This document shows positions 44,760-55,719 of a stretch of 64,000 nucleotides of DNA, one piece after another. Where the stretch lies: assembly GCA_017307855.1 (NCBI GenBank), contig JAFKGD010000007.1, forward strand, positions 310,001-374,000. Direction: 5' to 3'. Below the pieces are notes generated by a model. The model worked only from the letters and a program-made list of their open reading frames with translations, did not search any database and was not told where the DNA came from. Each line of letters opens with the position of its first letter. The first letter of the stretch is position 1. This DNA is from Burkholderiales bacterium (GTDB lineage: Bacteria; Pseudomonadota; Gammaproteobacteria; Burkholderiales; Burkholderiaceae_C). The position numbers were made by a program, and so were the translations under genes.

Positions 44760-46970
44760 ATGCACCGCGCACGCCGCATCACCGCCACCCGCTTTTCTTC
44801 GATCGCGCCCGGATTCCGCCGCACTGTCCCCTGGACTGTGCTGGCCGCGCTTGCGCTGGCCGGTGCGGCGGGCCGTCTCGCGACACCGGCGAACGCGCAA
44901 GTCGTCGTCGGCACGCAGCAACAGGCCGAGGTCGATCCGCCCGGCCGCGTCGCCAGACTGAACCACTTCGATGGCAACGTGAGCCAGCAGAACACAGGCG
45001 ATACCGGCTGGGAACGCGCGCAGATCAACTACCCGCTCACGGCCGGTGACCGCCTGGCCACCGACGCCAGCGGGCGCGCCGAGCTGCACCTCGGCTCGAC
45101 CGCGCTGCGGCTGGGCGCCGGCACGCAGATGGAGTTCGCTCAACTCGACGACGACCGCGCCTTCCTCACCGTGATGCAGGGCACGCTGTCGCTGCGCGTG
45201 CGCCAGCTGTTCCAGGGCCAGCACCTGGAAGTGAACACGCCCAACCTGGCCTTCAGCATCACCCAGCCTGGTGAATACCGTGTGGACGTCGATCCAGGTG
45301 GCGGGATCACGCGCGTGGCCAGCTTCGAGGGCGGCGGCGTGGCCTACGGCGAAGGCGGGCAGACGCTCATGGTGGGCTCGCCGCAGCAGATCCGTTTCAC
45401 CGGCCGCAACCTGGTGCAGGTGAGCGCGGGCAACGGCGTTGCGCGCGACGCCTTCGACCAGTGGACGCTGGCTCGCGACCGCCAGGAAGACCAGTCGCAG
45501 AGCGCGCAATTTGTCTCGCGCGAAGTGGTCGGCTATCAGCAGCTCGACGCCTATGGCAGCTGGTCCACCGACCCCGCGCTCGGCGCGGTCTGGTATCCGC
45601 GCGTCACCGTCGCCGACTGGGCGCCCTATCGCTACGGCCACTGGGCCTGGGTCGCCCCCTGGGGCTGGACGTGGGTGGACGACGCGCCCTGGGGCTTCGC
45701 GCCTTCGCACTACGGCCGCTGGACGCAGGTAGGCCCGCGCTGGGCGTGGGTGCCAGGCCCGCGCGTGGCGCGGCCGTACTACGCGCCCGCGCTGGTGGCC
45801 TTCGTCGGCGGCTCGTCCGGCGGCGTGAACTGGAGCCTGTCCATCGGCGGCGCACGACAGCCAGGCGTGGCGTGGTTTCCGCTGGCGCCGGGCGAAGCCT
45901 ATCGGCCCTACTACCGCGCCAGCAACACCTACATCACGCAGATCAACCGCACGGTCATCGTCAACAACAACCGGGGTGCCCCGCCCGGTTACCGCTTTCA
46001 GCGACCCGACAGCGTGACCGCGTGGGGTGCGGACGACTTCCGGCGCGGCCGGCCCATCCGGGGCGATTTCCATCGCGTGGCGCAGGCCGACCTGGATCGC
46101 GGCCGTCCCGGCGTCATCCCCGACCTGCAGCCGCCGCCGCGTATCGATGGCAATGCACGCCCCGGCGGCAACGACCGGCCCTGGAACACCGGCAGCCGAC
46201 CCGGCGGCCAGAACCCGCAGCGGCCGCCGGACGATGATCGCCGTGCCGACAACCGCCGGCCCGGTGACGACAGACGGCCCGACTACCGCCCCGGCGATGG
46301 CCGCCCGGACGGCAACCGGGGCCCCGACGATCGCCCCGGCTTCCCCCGCCCGCAGCAGCAGGCGCCCGATCTCGCCGAACAGCAGCGCCGCCAGATCGAG
46401 CGCATGGAATCCCGCGGCAGCCTGACGATGGAGCAGCGCCAGCAGATCCAGCAGCAGCATGACCAGCAGCGGCGCGCCCTGGCCGAGCAACAGCAGCAGC
46501 AATTGCAGAACGGCGTCCAGCGCCAGCAGTGGGAGCAGCAGCAACGCGTGCAGCGCCAGCAGGACGATCAACGCGAACGCGTCGAGCGCCAGCAGCGCGA
46601 GATGCAGGATCGCGTGAGGCGCCAGCAGTTCGAGCAGCAGGAACGCGTGCGGCAGCAGCAGATGAACATGCAGCAGCAGATGCAGCAACAGCAGCAACGC
46701 GACCGGCAGGTTCAACTCGAGCAGCAGCGCGGGGCGTTCGAACAGCAGCAGCGCCAGCAGGAGCAGCAACGCCAGGCGCAGCGCGAACAGGCCATGCAGC
46801 AGGAGCGCGCGGCGCGCCAGCAGCAGGAGAACGTGCGTCGGCAGGAGGCCCAGCGCCAGCGCGAAGTGCAACAGCAGCAAGTCCAGCGTGGTGGCCCCGA
46901 GGGGCCGCGCCCGGATCGCCCGCGCCGCGAAGACCGCGGCGGCGACGACGGCCGGCCCGGCCGGGGCTGA
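44760..46970 (+). CDS. Exported FecR/DUF6600-type protein with Gln-rich tail
   Basis: 736 residues, signal peptide (RRTVPWTVLAALALAGAAGR). The N-terminal half has a FecR-like beta domain (about 45-230) and the aromatic DUF6600 block (about 260-330: YGHWAWVAPWGWTWVDD and similar). From about residue 450 it becomes Pro/Arg/Asp-rich, and from about 540 it is a long Gln/Arg tract predicted to be helical or disordered. Probably an envelope protein of unknown role. The start is ATG 44760 with GGGAGA upstream; earlier in-frame ATGs lack a signal peptide at the right place. Confidence 0.8.
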   Translation: MHRARRITATRFSSIAPGFRRTVPWTVLAALALAGAAGRLATPANAQVVVGTQQQAEVDPPGRVARLNHFDGNVSQQNTGDTGWERAQINYPLTAGDRLATDASGRAELHLGSTALRLGAGTQMEFAQLDDDRAFLTVMQGTLSLRVRQLFQGQHLEVNTPNLAFSITQPGEYRVDVDPGGGITRVASFEGGGVAYGEGGQTLMVGSPQQIRFTGRNLVQVSAGNGVARDAFDQWTLARDRQEDQSQSAQFVSREVVGYQQLDAYGSWSTDPALGAVWYPRVTVADWAPYRYGHWAWVAPWGWTWVDDAPWGFAPSHYGRWTQVGPRWAWVPGPRVARPYYAPALVAFVGGSSGGVNWSLSIGGARQPGVAWFPLAPGEAYRPYYRASNTYITQINRTVIVNNNRGAPPGYRFQRPDSVTAWGADDFRRGRPIRGDFHRVAQADLDRGRPGVIPDLQPPPRIDGNARPGGNDRPWNTGSRPGGQNPQRPPDDDRRADNRRPGDDRRPDYRPGDGRPDGNRGPDDRPGFPRPQQQAPDLAEQQRRQIERMESRGSLTMEQRQQIQQQHDQQRRALAEQQQQQLQNGVQRQQWEQQQRVQRQQDDQRERVERQQREMQDRVRRQQFEQQERVRQQQMNMQQQMQQQQQRDRQVQLEQQRGAFEQQQRQQEQQRQAQREQAMQQERAARQQQENVRRQEAQRQREVQQQQVQRGGPEGPRPDRPRREDRGGDDGRPGRG

Positions 46971-47012
46971 CGCAGGAGCACGTGACGCGCCGCCGGCGCA
47001 CCACGTCGCCGG

Positions 47013-48014
47013 TCATTCCTCGTCGCTGTCCGTGTCGTCCGCCGTGGCGGCGTTCTCGTCGTCCTGGTCGGCCAGTCGCGCATCGACGCGCGCCTTCAGG
47101 CCCTGCGCCTGCTCGATGAACTCGGGCACGGGCACGGCCGGCGCCAGGCGCCAGGAGGGCGGCAGCAGGCTGGCCATGTAGAGCTCGTTGGACAGGCGCT
47201 TGGTCTGCATCCAGGTCGACCCGATGAGGCCGCCCACGCCCAGCAGCACCAGCACCGTCATCGAGCCGGCGAGCAGGTTGCGCCGGCGCGGCGCAATCAC
47301 GTGCAGGTGCGCGAACAGGCCGGCCGCTGCCGCGACGATGGCCCCGATCCAGGCAAAGCGCGCCAGCAGCTCCCACGAGAACATGCCGCCCAGCACCTGG
47401 CTGCCCGACATCACCACCTGCGTGGCGACGAACGTGACGCAGGCGATGCGCACGTGGCGCCAGAAATGCATCTGCCCGGTGAAGAGCCGCGTGGCCAGTG
47501 CCCAGAGGCCGGCCCACAGCAACACCGAGCCCAGCAGATAGGCCAGCACGAACGGCAACTGCTGCCAGAAGCGCCGGCTCTCGTCGGTGCCCAGCCAGCC
47601 CTGGCCCAGTTGCAGCACGAACATCAGCGCCAGCAGCGACACCGTGATCGCAGCGCGGCTCCAGGCAAAGCGCGGCAGCGGCTGCTCGGGCGCCAGCGGT
47701 GCTTCGGCCAGCCGCAGCACGAAATGCAGGCGGCCGACAGTCAGCTCCTGTCCTTCGGGCCAGTCGAAACGCTCGCCGCGTCCATGGCGGCGGCGGCGCA
47801 GCGTGACGCCGTTGAGGGTGTCGAGGACTTCCACGGTCACCGGGCCGCCATCGGGCGTGCGGTTCACGCTCAGGTGCGAGGCGGCCAGGTGGGCATCGTC
47901 GAGCACGAGATCATTGGAGAGCGCGCGGCCCACGGTGACGGGCCAGCGCGTCACGGGCACGCAGCCCAGCAGATTGCCGTTGCGGTCGCGGGCTTCGAGC
48001 AGCGCGAGGATCAT
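47013..48014 (-). CDS. FHA-domain membrane protein
   Basis: 333 residues. An N-terminal forkhead-associated domain (about 15-95: VGRALSNDLVLDDAHLAASHLSV), which binds phosphothreonine peptides, precedes five transmembrane segments (about 120-285) and an acidic C-terminus. The start overlaps the protease 3' end by 4 bp, so the pair is coupled. FHA-membrane protein plus secreted protease suggests a signalling or quality-control unit. Confidence 0.85.
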   Translation of the reverse strand: MILALLEARDRNGNLLGCVPVTRWPVTVGRALSNDLVLDDAHLAASHLSVNRTPDGGPVTVEVLDTLNGVTLRRRRHGRGERFDWPEGQELTVGRLHFVLRLAEAPLAPEQPLPRFAWSRAAITVSLLALMFVLQLGQGWLGTDESRRFWQQLPFVLAYLLGSVLLWAGLWALATRLFTGQMHFWRHVRIACVTFVATQVVMSGSQVLGGMFSWELLARFAWIGAIVAAAAGLFAHLHVIAPRRRNLLAGSMTVLVLLGVGGLIGSTWMQTKRLSNELYMASLLPPSWRLAPAVPVPEFIEQAQGLKARVDARLADQDDENAATADDTDSDEE

Positions 48015-49471
48015 GGCTTGCCTCCTTCCCAGCGAAAGCCGGCCAGGTAGTGCTGAACCATCTTCAGCCCGTTGTCGAAACTCACGCCCTGCGCGTCGAG
48101 CCGGCCCTGCACGCCCTGCGTAGGCTGGTTGAGCGTGGCCACCAGCACCGACACGTCGTACAGGCCCGGCAGCTTGCGATAGCCGGTGAAGCAGATGACG
48201 GCGCGCATGGGCATGCCGGCCTGCTCGATGTAGCGCTCGGTGCACTCGGCCGGTGTCTTGTGGCGCGAGCCCCGGACGGCGAAGGCCTCGTTGCGGAAGC
48301 TCGCCGAATGCAGCATGGCAAAGCGCAGCTGACCGAGGTTGGGCGCGTCGTAGGCCTCGTAGCGCAGGCGCAGGAAGCCGGTGTTGAAGTCGCCCGCGAA
48401 GACGTGGCTGTCGACCTGGCAGTCGGTGCGCTCGACGCTGAACGAACGCGCGTCGGGCGTGCGGCCCGCGCCCCAGCAGCGCGCCAGCGCGTCGTCGGGC
48501 ACCGGAACGGCATAGCCGCCGTGGCGCTGCGTGCGCAGCGGCGATGCCATGAAGCGGCCGGCGACCAGGCCCTGGTGCGCCAGCAGTTGCCGCGCCACTT
48601 CGGCGTGCGCGGCGCGCGTGATGGGCTGCGCGCCGGCTGCGCGCGCCAGCAGCGCCTGGGCGAAGCCGGCCGGGATCAGGAAGCTCACCTGCTCGCCATC
48701 GAGCCGCTTGGCCACGTTGACGCCGATCACGCGGCCCTGGTCGTCCAGCGCCGGGCCACCGCTCATGCCGGGGTTGAGCGCGCCGCCGAAGAAGATGCGG
48801 GGATAGAAGCTGCGCTGCACCAGCCCGTTGAAGGTGCCTTCCATGACGGCGAACCCGATGTCCAGCGGATTGCCCAGCGAGTAAATGCGATCGCCCTGCG
48901 ACAGCGGCTCGGGTTCGGGGCGGAAATCGAGTACGGGCCAGGAGGCGCCGGCCTCGGCCGACTTCACGCGCAGCACGGCCAGGTCGTGCGTCACGTCGAA
49001 GGCCAGCAGTTCGACCTCGCCCTCCTTGCCGTCCACCGGCACGTACACGCCGCGATGCCGCTCGGGGTCGAGCGCCAGCTGGCTGGCCACGTGGAAGTTG
49101 GTGACGATGAGGCCCGGCCCGGCCACGAAGAAGCCCGAGCCCACCGACGTCTGCGTGTTGGTGTTGCGCAGCAGCGTACGGATCTGCACGAGCTTGGCGC
49201 GCGACGTTTCGTACACGCGCCGCGCATCGCGCGACACCGGCGCGGCGGCCTGCGGATCGGTGGCACCGGCCGGCGCCGCGCCCGGCACCTCGGGCACCGT
49301 GGCCGAGGCGGGCGCCAACGGCGGCGCGGCCTGGGTACGAGCCACAGGCGGCGCGGAGCCCCCGGGAGCCTGTGCCTGCGCCGTTGCGGCCATCAGCAGT
49401 GCGGCCAGCAGGCCGGGCGCCAGACCCCAGGCCTGGCGGATTGAAAGGCGCGAAAGACGGCGCAGGTGCAT
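48011..49471 (-). CDS. Exported trypsin-like serine protease
   Basis: 486 residues with a signal peptide and a Pro/Ala-rich linker (35-80). The chymotrypsin-fold catalytic triad is H127 (TNFHVAS), D163 (DVTHDLAVL) and S237 (NPGMSGGPAL). The C-terminal 200 residues are unrecognised and cysteine-containing (CQVDS, AECTERY, VICFTGY). No PDZ domain is visible, unlike DegP. Translation-coupled to the FHA membrane protein. Confidence 0.88.
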   Translation of the reverse strand: MHLRRLSRLSIRQAWGLAPGLLAALLMAATAQAQAPGGSAPPVARTQAAPPLAPASATVPEVPGAAPAGATDPQAAAPVSRDARRVYETSRAKLVQIRTLLRNTNTQTSVGSGFFVAGPGLIVTNFHVASQLALDPERHRGVYVPVDGKEGEVELLAFDVTHDLAVLRVKSAEAGASWPVLDFRPEPEPLSQGDRIYSLGNPLDIGFAVMEGTFNGLVQRSFYPRIFFGGALNPGMSGGPALDDQGRVIGVNVAKRLDGEQVSFLIPAGFAQALLARAAGAQPITRAAHAEVARQLLAHQGLVAGRFMASPLRTQRHGGYAVPVPDDALARCWGAGRTPDARSFSVERTDCQVDSHVFAGDFNTGFLRLRYEAYDAPNLGQLRFAMLHSASFRNEAFAVRGSRHKTPAECTERYIEQAGMPMRAVICFTGYRKLPGLYDVSVLVATLNQPTQGVQGRLDAQGVSFDNGLKMVQHYLAGFRWEGGKP

Positions 49472-49519
49472 CAGGTCATTCTAGGCGGCGCTTGCGGCCC
49501 CCATGGCATATTCGACGCC

Positions 49520-50050
49520 ATGTCCCAGCGCGCCGCCGATCTGAAATCCACCCACGAGCGCGGCATCTTCCGGGAGTTCGCCGAGCGCTTCCGGCCCGAC
49601 GTCGACCTGCACTCCATCGCCAGCGGCAACCCGCTGGGCCGCGAGCCCGACGTCCTCGCCAAGTCCACCGAAGGCGATGCCTACACCGCCTTCGAGCTCG
49701 TGCGGCTGACCGAGGCCACCAGCCAGATCCTGGCAGGATCGCCCGCCGGCCTGTCGCCCGGGGCAGCCAGCGTGGCGCTTTACAACGTGCATGCCTTCGC
49801 CGAGAAATTCCGCAACGCGCGGCGCGGCTACTACCAGGGCGTGCCGGCCCCTCAGCTCGAACTCCTGGCCTACAGCGAGCATCTGCTCACGCCCTGGGAC
49901 GTGGTACTTGGCACGCTCGACCACTGGATGACACATGAGGCCGGGTGCTGCGAATTCACCCAGGTGTGGCTGTGGAACCGCGAACCGGTGCGCGGCGCGC
50001 CGGAACTCTGGCGCTGGACGCCTCAGTCGGGCCTCTCGGCCGTCGCCTGA
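49520..50050 (+). CDS. Conserved-looking hypothetical protein
   Basis: 176 residues from the ATG at 49520. Soluble, with no signal peptide. It has alpha-helical segments (YTAFELVRLTEATSQIL, VALYNVHAFAEKFRNARRG) and a Trp-rich C-terminus (TQVWLWNREPVRGAPELWRW). No domain recognised. Divergent from the trypsin-like protease gene. Confidence 0.7.
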   Translation: MSQRAADLKSTHERGIFREFAERFRPDVDLHSIASGNPLGREPDVLAKSTEGDAYTAFELVRLTEATSQILAGSPAGLSPGAASVALYNVHAFAEKFRNARRGYYQGVPAPQLELLAYSEHLLTPWDVVLGTLDHWMTHEAGCCEFTQVWLWNREPVRGAPELWRWTPQSGLSAVA

Positions 50051-50090
50051 CGACCGCCCCGGCATCACGGCAGAGCCAGGCGGCCGTTCA

Positions 50091-50118
50091 GCGCTTCCCC
50101 GTCGAAGCGGGGAAGCGC
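50091..50118. terminator. Bidirectional terminator hairpin
   Basis: GCGCTTCCCC - 8 nt - GGGGAAGCGC, a perfect 10-bp stem in the 81-bp gap between the convergent hypothetical gene and dbpA. Works for both orientations; no U-tract. Confidence 0.65.
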
Positions 50119-50131
50119 AAGACCCGCCCGC

Positions 50132-51571
<1,440 letters not shown>

Positions 51572-51614
51572 GCGCCGATGGTACCGTCGCGGCTCCAGTG
51601 ACAAGGACATCGGG

Positions 51615-52988
51615 ATGACTTTCGACTTCGACTTCTTCGTGATCGGCGGCGGCAGCGGTGGCGTGCGCGCCGCGCGCATGGCTGCCCAGCGCGGCGTGCG
51701 CGTGGCGCTGGCTGAAGTCGCCGACCTGGGCGGCACCTGCGTCAACGCCGGCTGCATCCCCAAGAAGCTCTACAGCTACGCCGCCCACTACGCCGAAGCC
51801 TTCGCCGAAGCGCCGGGCTACGGCTGGACGCTGCCCGCCGCGCCCACGTTCGACTGGGACACGCTCAAGGCCAACCGCGCGCGCGAGATCGGGCGTCTCA
51901 ACGACATCTACCTGCAACTGCTGCAGGGCGCCGGCGTGACGGTGCTGCGCGGCGGCGCCCAGCTCGCGGGCGGCAACGCGGTCACCGTCAACGGCCAGCG
52001 TCATACGGCCCGGCACATCCTCGTGGCCACGGGCGGGCAGCCCTTCGTGCCCGAGGTCGCCGGGCGCGAGCTGGCGATCACGTCGGAACAGATGTTCGAC
52101 CTGGACCCGTTCCCGCGCCGGCTGCTGGTGGTGGGCGGCGGCTACATCGCCTGCGAGATGGCGTCGATCTTCAACGCGCTGGGCAGCAAGGTGACGCTGG
52201 TGCAGCGCGGACCGCGCCTGCTGGGTGGCTTCGACACCGACGCGGCCGCGTTCGTGGCCAGCGAGATGGGCAAGGCCGGCGTCGACGTGCAGCTCAACGC
52301 CAGCATCGCCACGCTGGCGAGCCAGGGCGACGGCTGCGTGCGCGCCACGCTGGGCGGCGGCACGCAGATCGATGCCGATGCCGTGCTGTATGCCACCGGC
52401 CGTCGTCCCAACACGGCAGGCATCGGGCTCGAAGAGGCCGGCGTCAAGCTCGACGACAAGGGCGCGATCCTGGTCGACGCACACTTCCGCACCAGCGCAC
52501 CGGGCATCCATGCGCTGGGGGACGTCAGCACCCGGTTGCAGCTCACCCCCGTGGCGCTGGCCGAGGCCATGGTGCTGGTCGACGAGCTCTTCGGCCCCCG
52601 GCCAGGCAAGGCGGCACGCTCGATGGACTACGACTTCGTCCCCTCGGCCGTGTTCACGCATCCCAACCTGGGAACGGTGGGCTACACCGAAGAAGCCGCG
52701 CGCCAGGCATTCGGCGAGGTGACCGTGTTCCGCACCGATTTCAAGCCGCTCAAGCACACGCTCTCGGGCAGCGCCGAGCGCGTGTTCATGAAGCTGGTGG
52801 TGGAGACGAAGACCGATCGCGTGATCGGCCTGCACATGGTGGGCGCTGACGCTGGCGAGATCGTTCAGGGATTCGCGGTGGCGATGCGGGCCGGCGCGAC
52901 CAAGGCCGTGTTCGACAGCACCATCGGCATCCATCCGACGGCGGCCGAGGAGTTCGTGACGATGCGGGAGCCTTCACCCACGGCTTGA
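51615..52988 (+). CDS. gor: Glutathione-disulfide reductase
   Basis: 457 residues from the ATG at 51615 (AAGGA upstream). FAD-binding GGGSGG (11-16), redox pair C42/C47 in GGTCVNAGCIPKK, the NADPH domain (VVGGGYIACEMASIF) and the C-terminal HP motif (IGIHPTAAEEF). Reduces GSSG with NADPH in the cytoplasm. Confidence 0.93.
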   Translation: MTFDFDFFVIGGGSGGVRAARMAAQRGVRVALAEVADLGGTCVNAGCIPKKLYSYAAHYAEAFAEAPGYGWTLPAAPTFDWDTLKANRAREIGRLNDIYLQLLQGAGVTVLRGGAQLAGGNAVTVNGQRHTARHILVATGGQPFVPEVAGRELAITSEQMFDLDPFPRRLLVVGGGYIACEMASIFNALGSKVTLVQRGPRLLGGFDTDAAAFVASEMGKAGVDVQLNASIATLASQGDGCVRATLGGGTQIDADAVLYATGRRPNTAGIGLEEAGVKLDDKGAILVDAHFRTSAPGIHALGDVSTRLQLTPVALAEAMVLVDELFGPRPGKAARSMDYDFVPSAVFTHPNLGTVGYTEEAARQAFGEVTVFRTDFKPLKHTLSGSAERVFMKLVVETKTDRVIGLHMVGADAGEIVQGFAVAMRAGATKAVFDSTIGIHPTAAEEFVTMREPSPTA

Positions 52989-52995
52989 GCCCGCG

Positions 52996-53024
52996 GATCG
53001 CCAGACGCTGGTCGCCTGGCGATC
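52996..53024. terminator. Terminator hairpin after gor
   Basis: GATCGCCAG - 11 nt - CTGGCGATC, a perfect 9-bp stem 7 bp after the gor stop and 21 bp before the convergent small gene. Candidate bidirectional terminator. Confidence 0.55.
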
Positions 53025-53045
53025 AGGCGTCGGGGCCGCGCGACT

Positions 53046-53324
53046 TCAGTTGAAGATGCGGGGAAACGATTGATAGGTCTGCGAGCCACCGACGCTCTCC
53101 GACAGCAGCGGCTCGTCGATCACCGTGGTGCCGGTGTCGAAATCGTCCTCGTCGTCGATCAGGGCATCGTTGGCGGCCGCAGGGGCCAGGCTGGCCGGGC
53201 GATCCAGCAGCATGTACTGCTTCTGGCGCAGGCTGCGCAGGGCGGACGAACTCTCGATCGTCTGCAGCACCTGCTGGGGCGCGAGCATCATGGCGAACGG
53301 GTTGGCGGCTTCGATGGTGTTCAT
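53046..53324 (-). CDS. Small hypothetical protein
   Basis: 92 residues, soluble, acidic (DDEDDFDTGTT), no signal peptide or recognised domain. AGGAG lies upstream of the ATG. A helix near 14-40 (QQVLQTIESSSALRSLRQKQ) is the only structured segment apparent. Function unknown. Confidence 0.65.
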   Translation of the reverse strand: MNTIEAANPFAMMLAPQQVLQTIESSSALRSLRQKQYMLLDRPASLAPAAANDALIDDEDDFDTGTTVIDEPLLSESVGGSQTYQSFPRIFN

Positions 53325-53489
53325 GGCGTCCTTCTCCTGTGCCGTTGGAATGTGTTGACGGCGTGAACAAACTGTAAGGACGGTGTCACGATCCAGCCGT
53401 CAGGCCCACGCCTGACGCCATGTAGGACACACGCCTACCGGCGCGCCCGGCGGGCCGGAACGCAGTCGCCGCTTCGGCACAATGCCGGC

Positions 53490-54983
53490 ATGCCCTACAT
53501 GCCGCCTTTCATCGCGCCCCAGCGCTTCACGGATCCCGAGGCCGCCCTCGCCCAGGTGCAGGCCATCTACCAGCAGAGCCTGGAGCACCTGCGCGATGCC
53601 ATGCATCGCTTCGTCGCGGGCGACAGCCTGCCGGGCCACGTGCGGGCCTGCTATCCGTTCGTGCGCATCCACACCGATACCGTCGCACGCGACGACGTCC
53701 ACGAGGGCGCGGGCCTGGCGTTCGGCTTCGTGGCGGGACCGGGCCGTTTCGAGACCACGCTGACGCGGCCCGACCTGTACGCCAAGTACTACCTGGAGCA
53801 GTTCCGCCTGCTGCTGCGCAACCACCACGTCGAGCTGGAAGTGGGCACCAGCACGGCCGCCATACCCATCCACTTCTCTTTCGCCGAGCATGACCATATC
53901 GAGGGCACGCTCACGGCCGGGCGGCGCATGCTGATGCGCGACGTGTTCGATCTGCCCGACCTGGGCGCGATGGACGACGGCATCGCCAACGGCACCTACG
54001 AGCCCGGCCCCGGCGAGGCGCAGCCGCTGTCGCTGTTCACCGCGCCGCGCGTGGACTACTCGCTGCACCGCCTGCGCCACTACACCGGCACCGCGCCCGA
54101 CTGGTTCCAGAACTTCGTGCTGTTCACCAACTACCAGTTCTACATCGACGAGTTCGTGCGCCTGGGCCATGAGGCCATGGCCGACGAGAACAGCGAATTC
54201 ATCGCCTTCGTCGAGCCCGGCAACATGGTCACGCGCCGGCGCGGCCTGCCGGCCCAGGAGATCGACGCGCTGGGCGTGCCGCCGCCGCGCCTGCCGCAGA
54301 TGCCGGCCTACCACCTGATGCGGGCCGACCGCAGCGGCATCACCATGGTGAACATCGGCGTCGGCCCATCGAATGCCAAGACCATCACCGACCACATCGC
54401 CGTGCTGCGCCCGCACGCGTGGATGATGCTGGGCCACTGCGCCGGCCTGCGCAACAGCCAGCAACTGGGCGACTACGTGCTGGCGCACGCCTACGTCCGC
54501 GAGGACCACGTGCTCGACGAAGAACTGCCGCTGTGGGTGCCGATACCCGCGCTGGCCGAGATCCAGCTGGCGCTGGAGCAGGCGGTGGAAGACGTCACGC
54601 AGGTGCGCGGCGCCGACCTCAAGCGGATCATGCGCACCGGCACCGTGGCCAGCACCGACAACCGCAACTGGGAACTGCTGCCCCACAACGAACCGCAACG
54701 CCGCTTCAGCCAGAGCCGCGCCGTCGCGCTCGACATGGAGTCCGCCACCATCGCCGCCAACGGATTCCGCTTCCGCGTGCCCTACGGCACCTTGCTGTGC
54801 GTCTCCGACAAGCCGCTGCATGGCGAGATCAAGCTGCCCGGAATGGCCAACCACTTCTACCGCGAGCGTGTCGACCAGCACCTGCGCATCGGCATGCGGG
54901 CGGTGGAGATCCTGCGCAGCGAGGGCACGGCCCGCCTGCACAGCCGCAAGCTGCGCAGCTTCGCCGAGGTGGCATTCCAGTAA
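53490..54983 (+). CDS. amn: AMP nucleosidase
   Basis: 497 residues, the expected length. Hydrolyses AMP to adenine and ribose-5-phosphate. N-terminal AMP-nucleosidase domain (LTRPDLYAKYYLEQ, TSTAAIPIHFSFAEHD) and C-terminal phosphorylase-like domain (MVNIGVGPSNAKTITDHIAVL, GHCAGLRNSQQLGDYVLAHAY, DMESATIAANGFRFRVPYG). Controls adenylate pools. Confidence 0.95.
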   Translation: MPYMPPFIAPQRFTDPEAALAQVQAIYQQSLEHLRDAMHRFVAGDSLPGHVRACYPFVRIHTDTVARDDVHEGAGLAFGFVAGPGRFETTLTRPDLYAKYYLEQFRLLLRNHHVELEVGTSTAAIPIHFSFAEHDHIEGTLTAGRRMLMRDVFDLPDLGAMDDGIANGTYEPGPGEAQPLSLFTAPRVDYSLHRLRHYTGTAPDWFQNFVLFTNYQFYIDEFVRLGHEAMADENSEFIAFVEPGNMVTRRRGLPAQEIDALGVPPPRLPQMPAYHLMRADRSGITMVNIGVGPSNAKTITDHIAVLRPHAWMMLGHCAGLRNSQQLGDYVLAHAYVREDHVLDEELPLWVPIPALAEIQLALEQAVEDVTQVRGADLKRIMRTGTVASTDNRNWELLPHNEPQRRFSQSRAVALDMESATIAANGFRFRVPYGTLLCVSDKPLHGEIKLPGMANHFYRERVDQHLRIGMRAVEILRSEGTARLHSRKLRSFAEVAFQ

Positions 54984-55028
54984 GGCGCGCACGCCACGCA
55001 TGGCGCGCGCCCGTAGAATGGCGCGCTT

Positions 55029-55355
55029 ATGTCCCGCTGGGTCATCATCGCCGCCCTGCGCATCGTCCTGCTCTGCGTGAGCTTCACCCCGCTGGGAGAA
55101 GTACTTGCCGCCATGGACGAGGTGCAGGCCCACCTGCGGGAGCAGCAGGAAGAACGTGAGCGGGCCAAGCCCAGCGCCACCGCGTTCGCCGAGGCCGGCG
55201 CCGAGATTCCGCTCGATGCGGCCGACCTGATCGACTTCCCCCACCGCAGCGCGCACCGCCTGCCGCAGGCCGCGCACGTGCCGCCTCGCGCCGGCCCCGA
55301 GCCTCCCACGCCACCCGTGGTGAGTGCGCTGCGTCCGCCCAACAGCCTGTCCTGA
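55029..55355 (+). CDS. Small exported/anchored hypothetical protein
   Basis: 108 residues. An N-terminal hydrophobic segment (VIIAALRIVLLCVSF) could be a signal anchor, then a charged helix (MDEVQAHLREQQEERERAKP) and a Pro-rich C-terminus. No recognised domain. It follows amn by 45 bp. Confidence 0.5.
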   Translation: MSRWVIIAALRIVLLCVSFTPLGEVLAAMDEVQAHLREQQEERERAKPSATAFAEAGAEIPLDAADLIDFPHRSAHRLPQAAHVPPRAGPEPPTPPVVSALRPPNSLS

Positions 55356-55465
55356 AGCCGCCGCGCCCTGCGCGTGGCCCGGCGCCGCCCGCCTTCGCGC
55401 GTGCGCGCCCGCTCACGCTCCCGCGTCCGTGCATGACGCGGGTCAGACTGTCTTTCAGGAACTGT

Positions 55466-55627
55466 ATGGATTCCTCTTCGTACGAATGGCTGGCCGGCGT
55501 GTTCGCCGTGCTGCTTCTCTTCACGGCCTGGCGCGAACGCCGCTCGGGCTCGCGCCGCGACACCCGCCTGCTGGCTGGCGGCGGCGTGTGCTCCGCACTG
55601 GCCGCCGTGATTCTCTGGGGCACTTGA
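55466..55627 (+). CDS. Small membrane protein
   Basis: 53 residues, two hydrophobic segments (YEWLAGVFAVLLLFTAW, then LAGGGVCSALAAVILWG) separated by a basic loop (RERRSGSRRDTR). AGGA precedes the ATG. Likely an inner-membrane microprotein; role unknown. Confidence 0.5.
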   Translation: MDSSSYEWLAGVFAVLLLFTAWRERRSGSRRDTRLLAGGGVCSALAAVILWGT

Positions 55628-55719
55628 ACGCCTGCGGCGCCAGCGTGAACACCCCCTTGCTGTGCACAGGCGCGATGTCGCCGTGCGCGGGGCCCTGTCT
55701 ACCCCTCCACTGAATTCCC

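Noticed and set aside
44640-46880. A 746-codon open frame, very Leu-rich, on the minus strand
   Set aside because: It is the antisense of the Gln-rich gene (CAG read backward gives CTG, Leu). No ribosome-binding site or family resemblance.
53400-55277. A 625-codon minus-strand frame opposite amn
   Set aside because: Shadow of amn with no recognisable domain. amn has the expected length and motifs.
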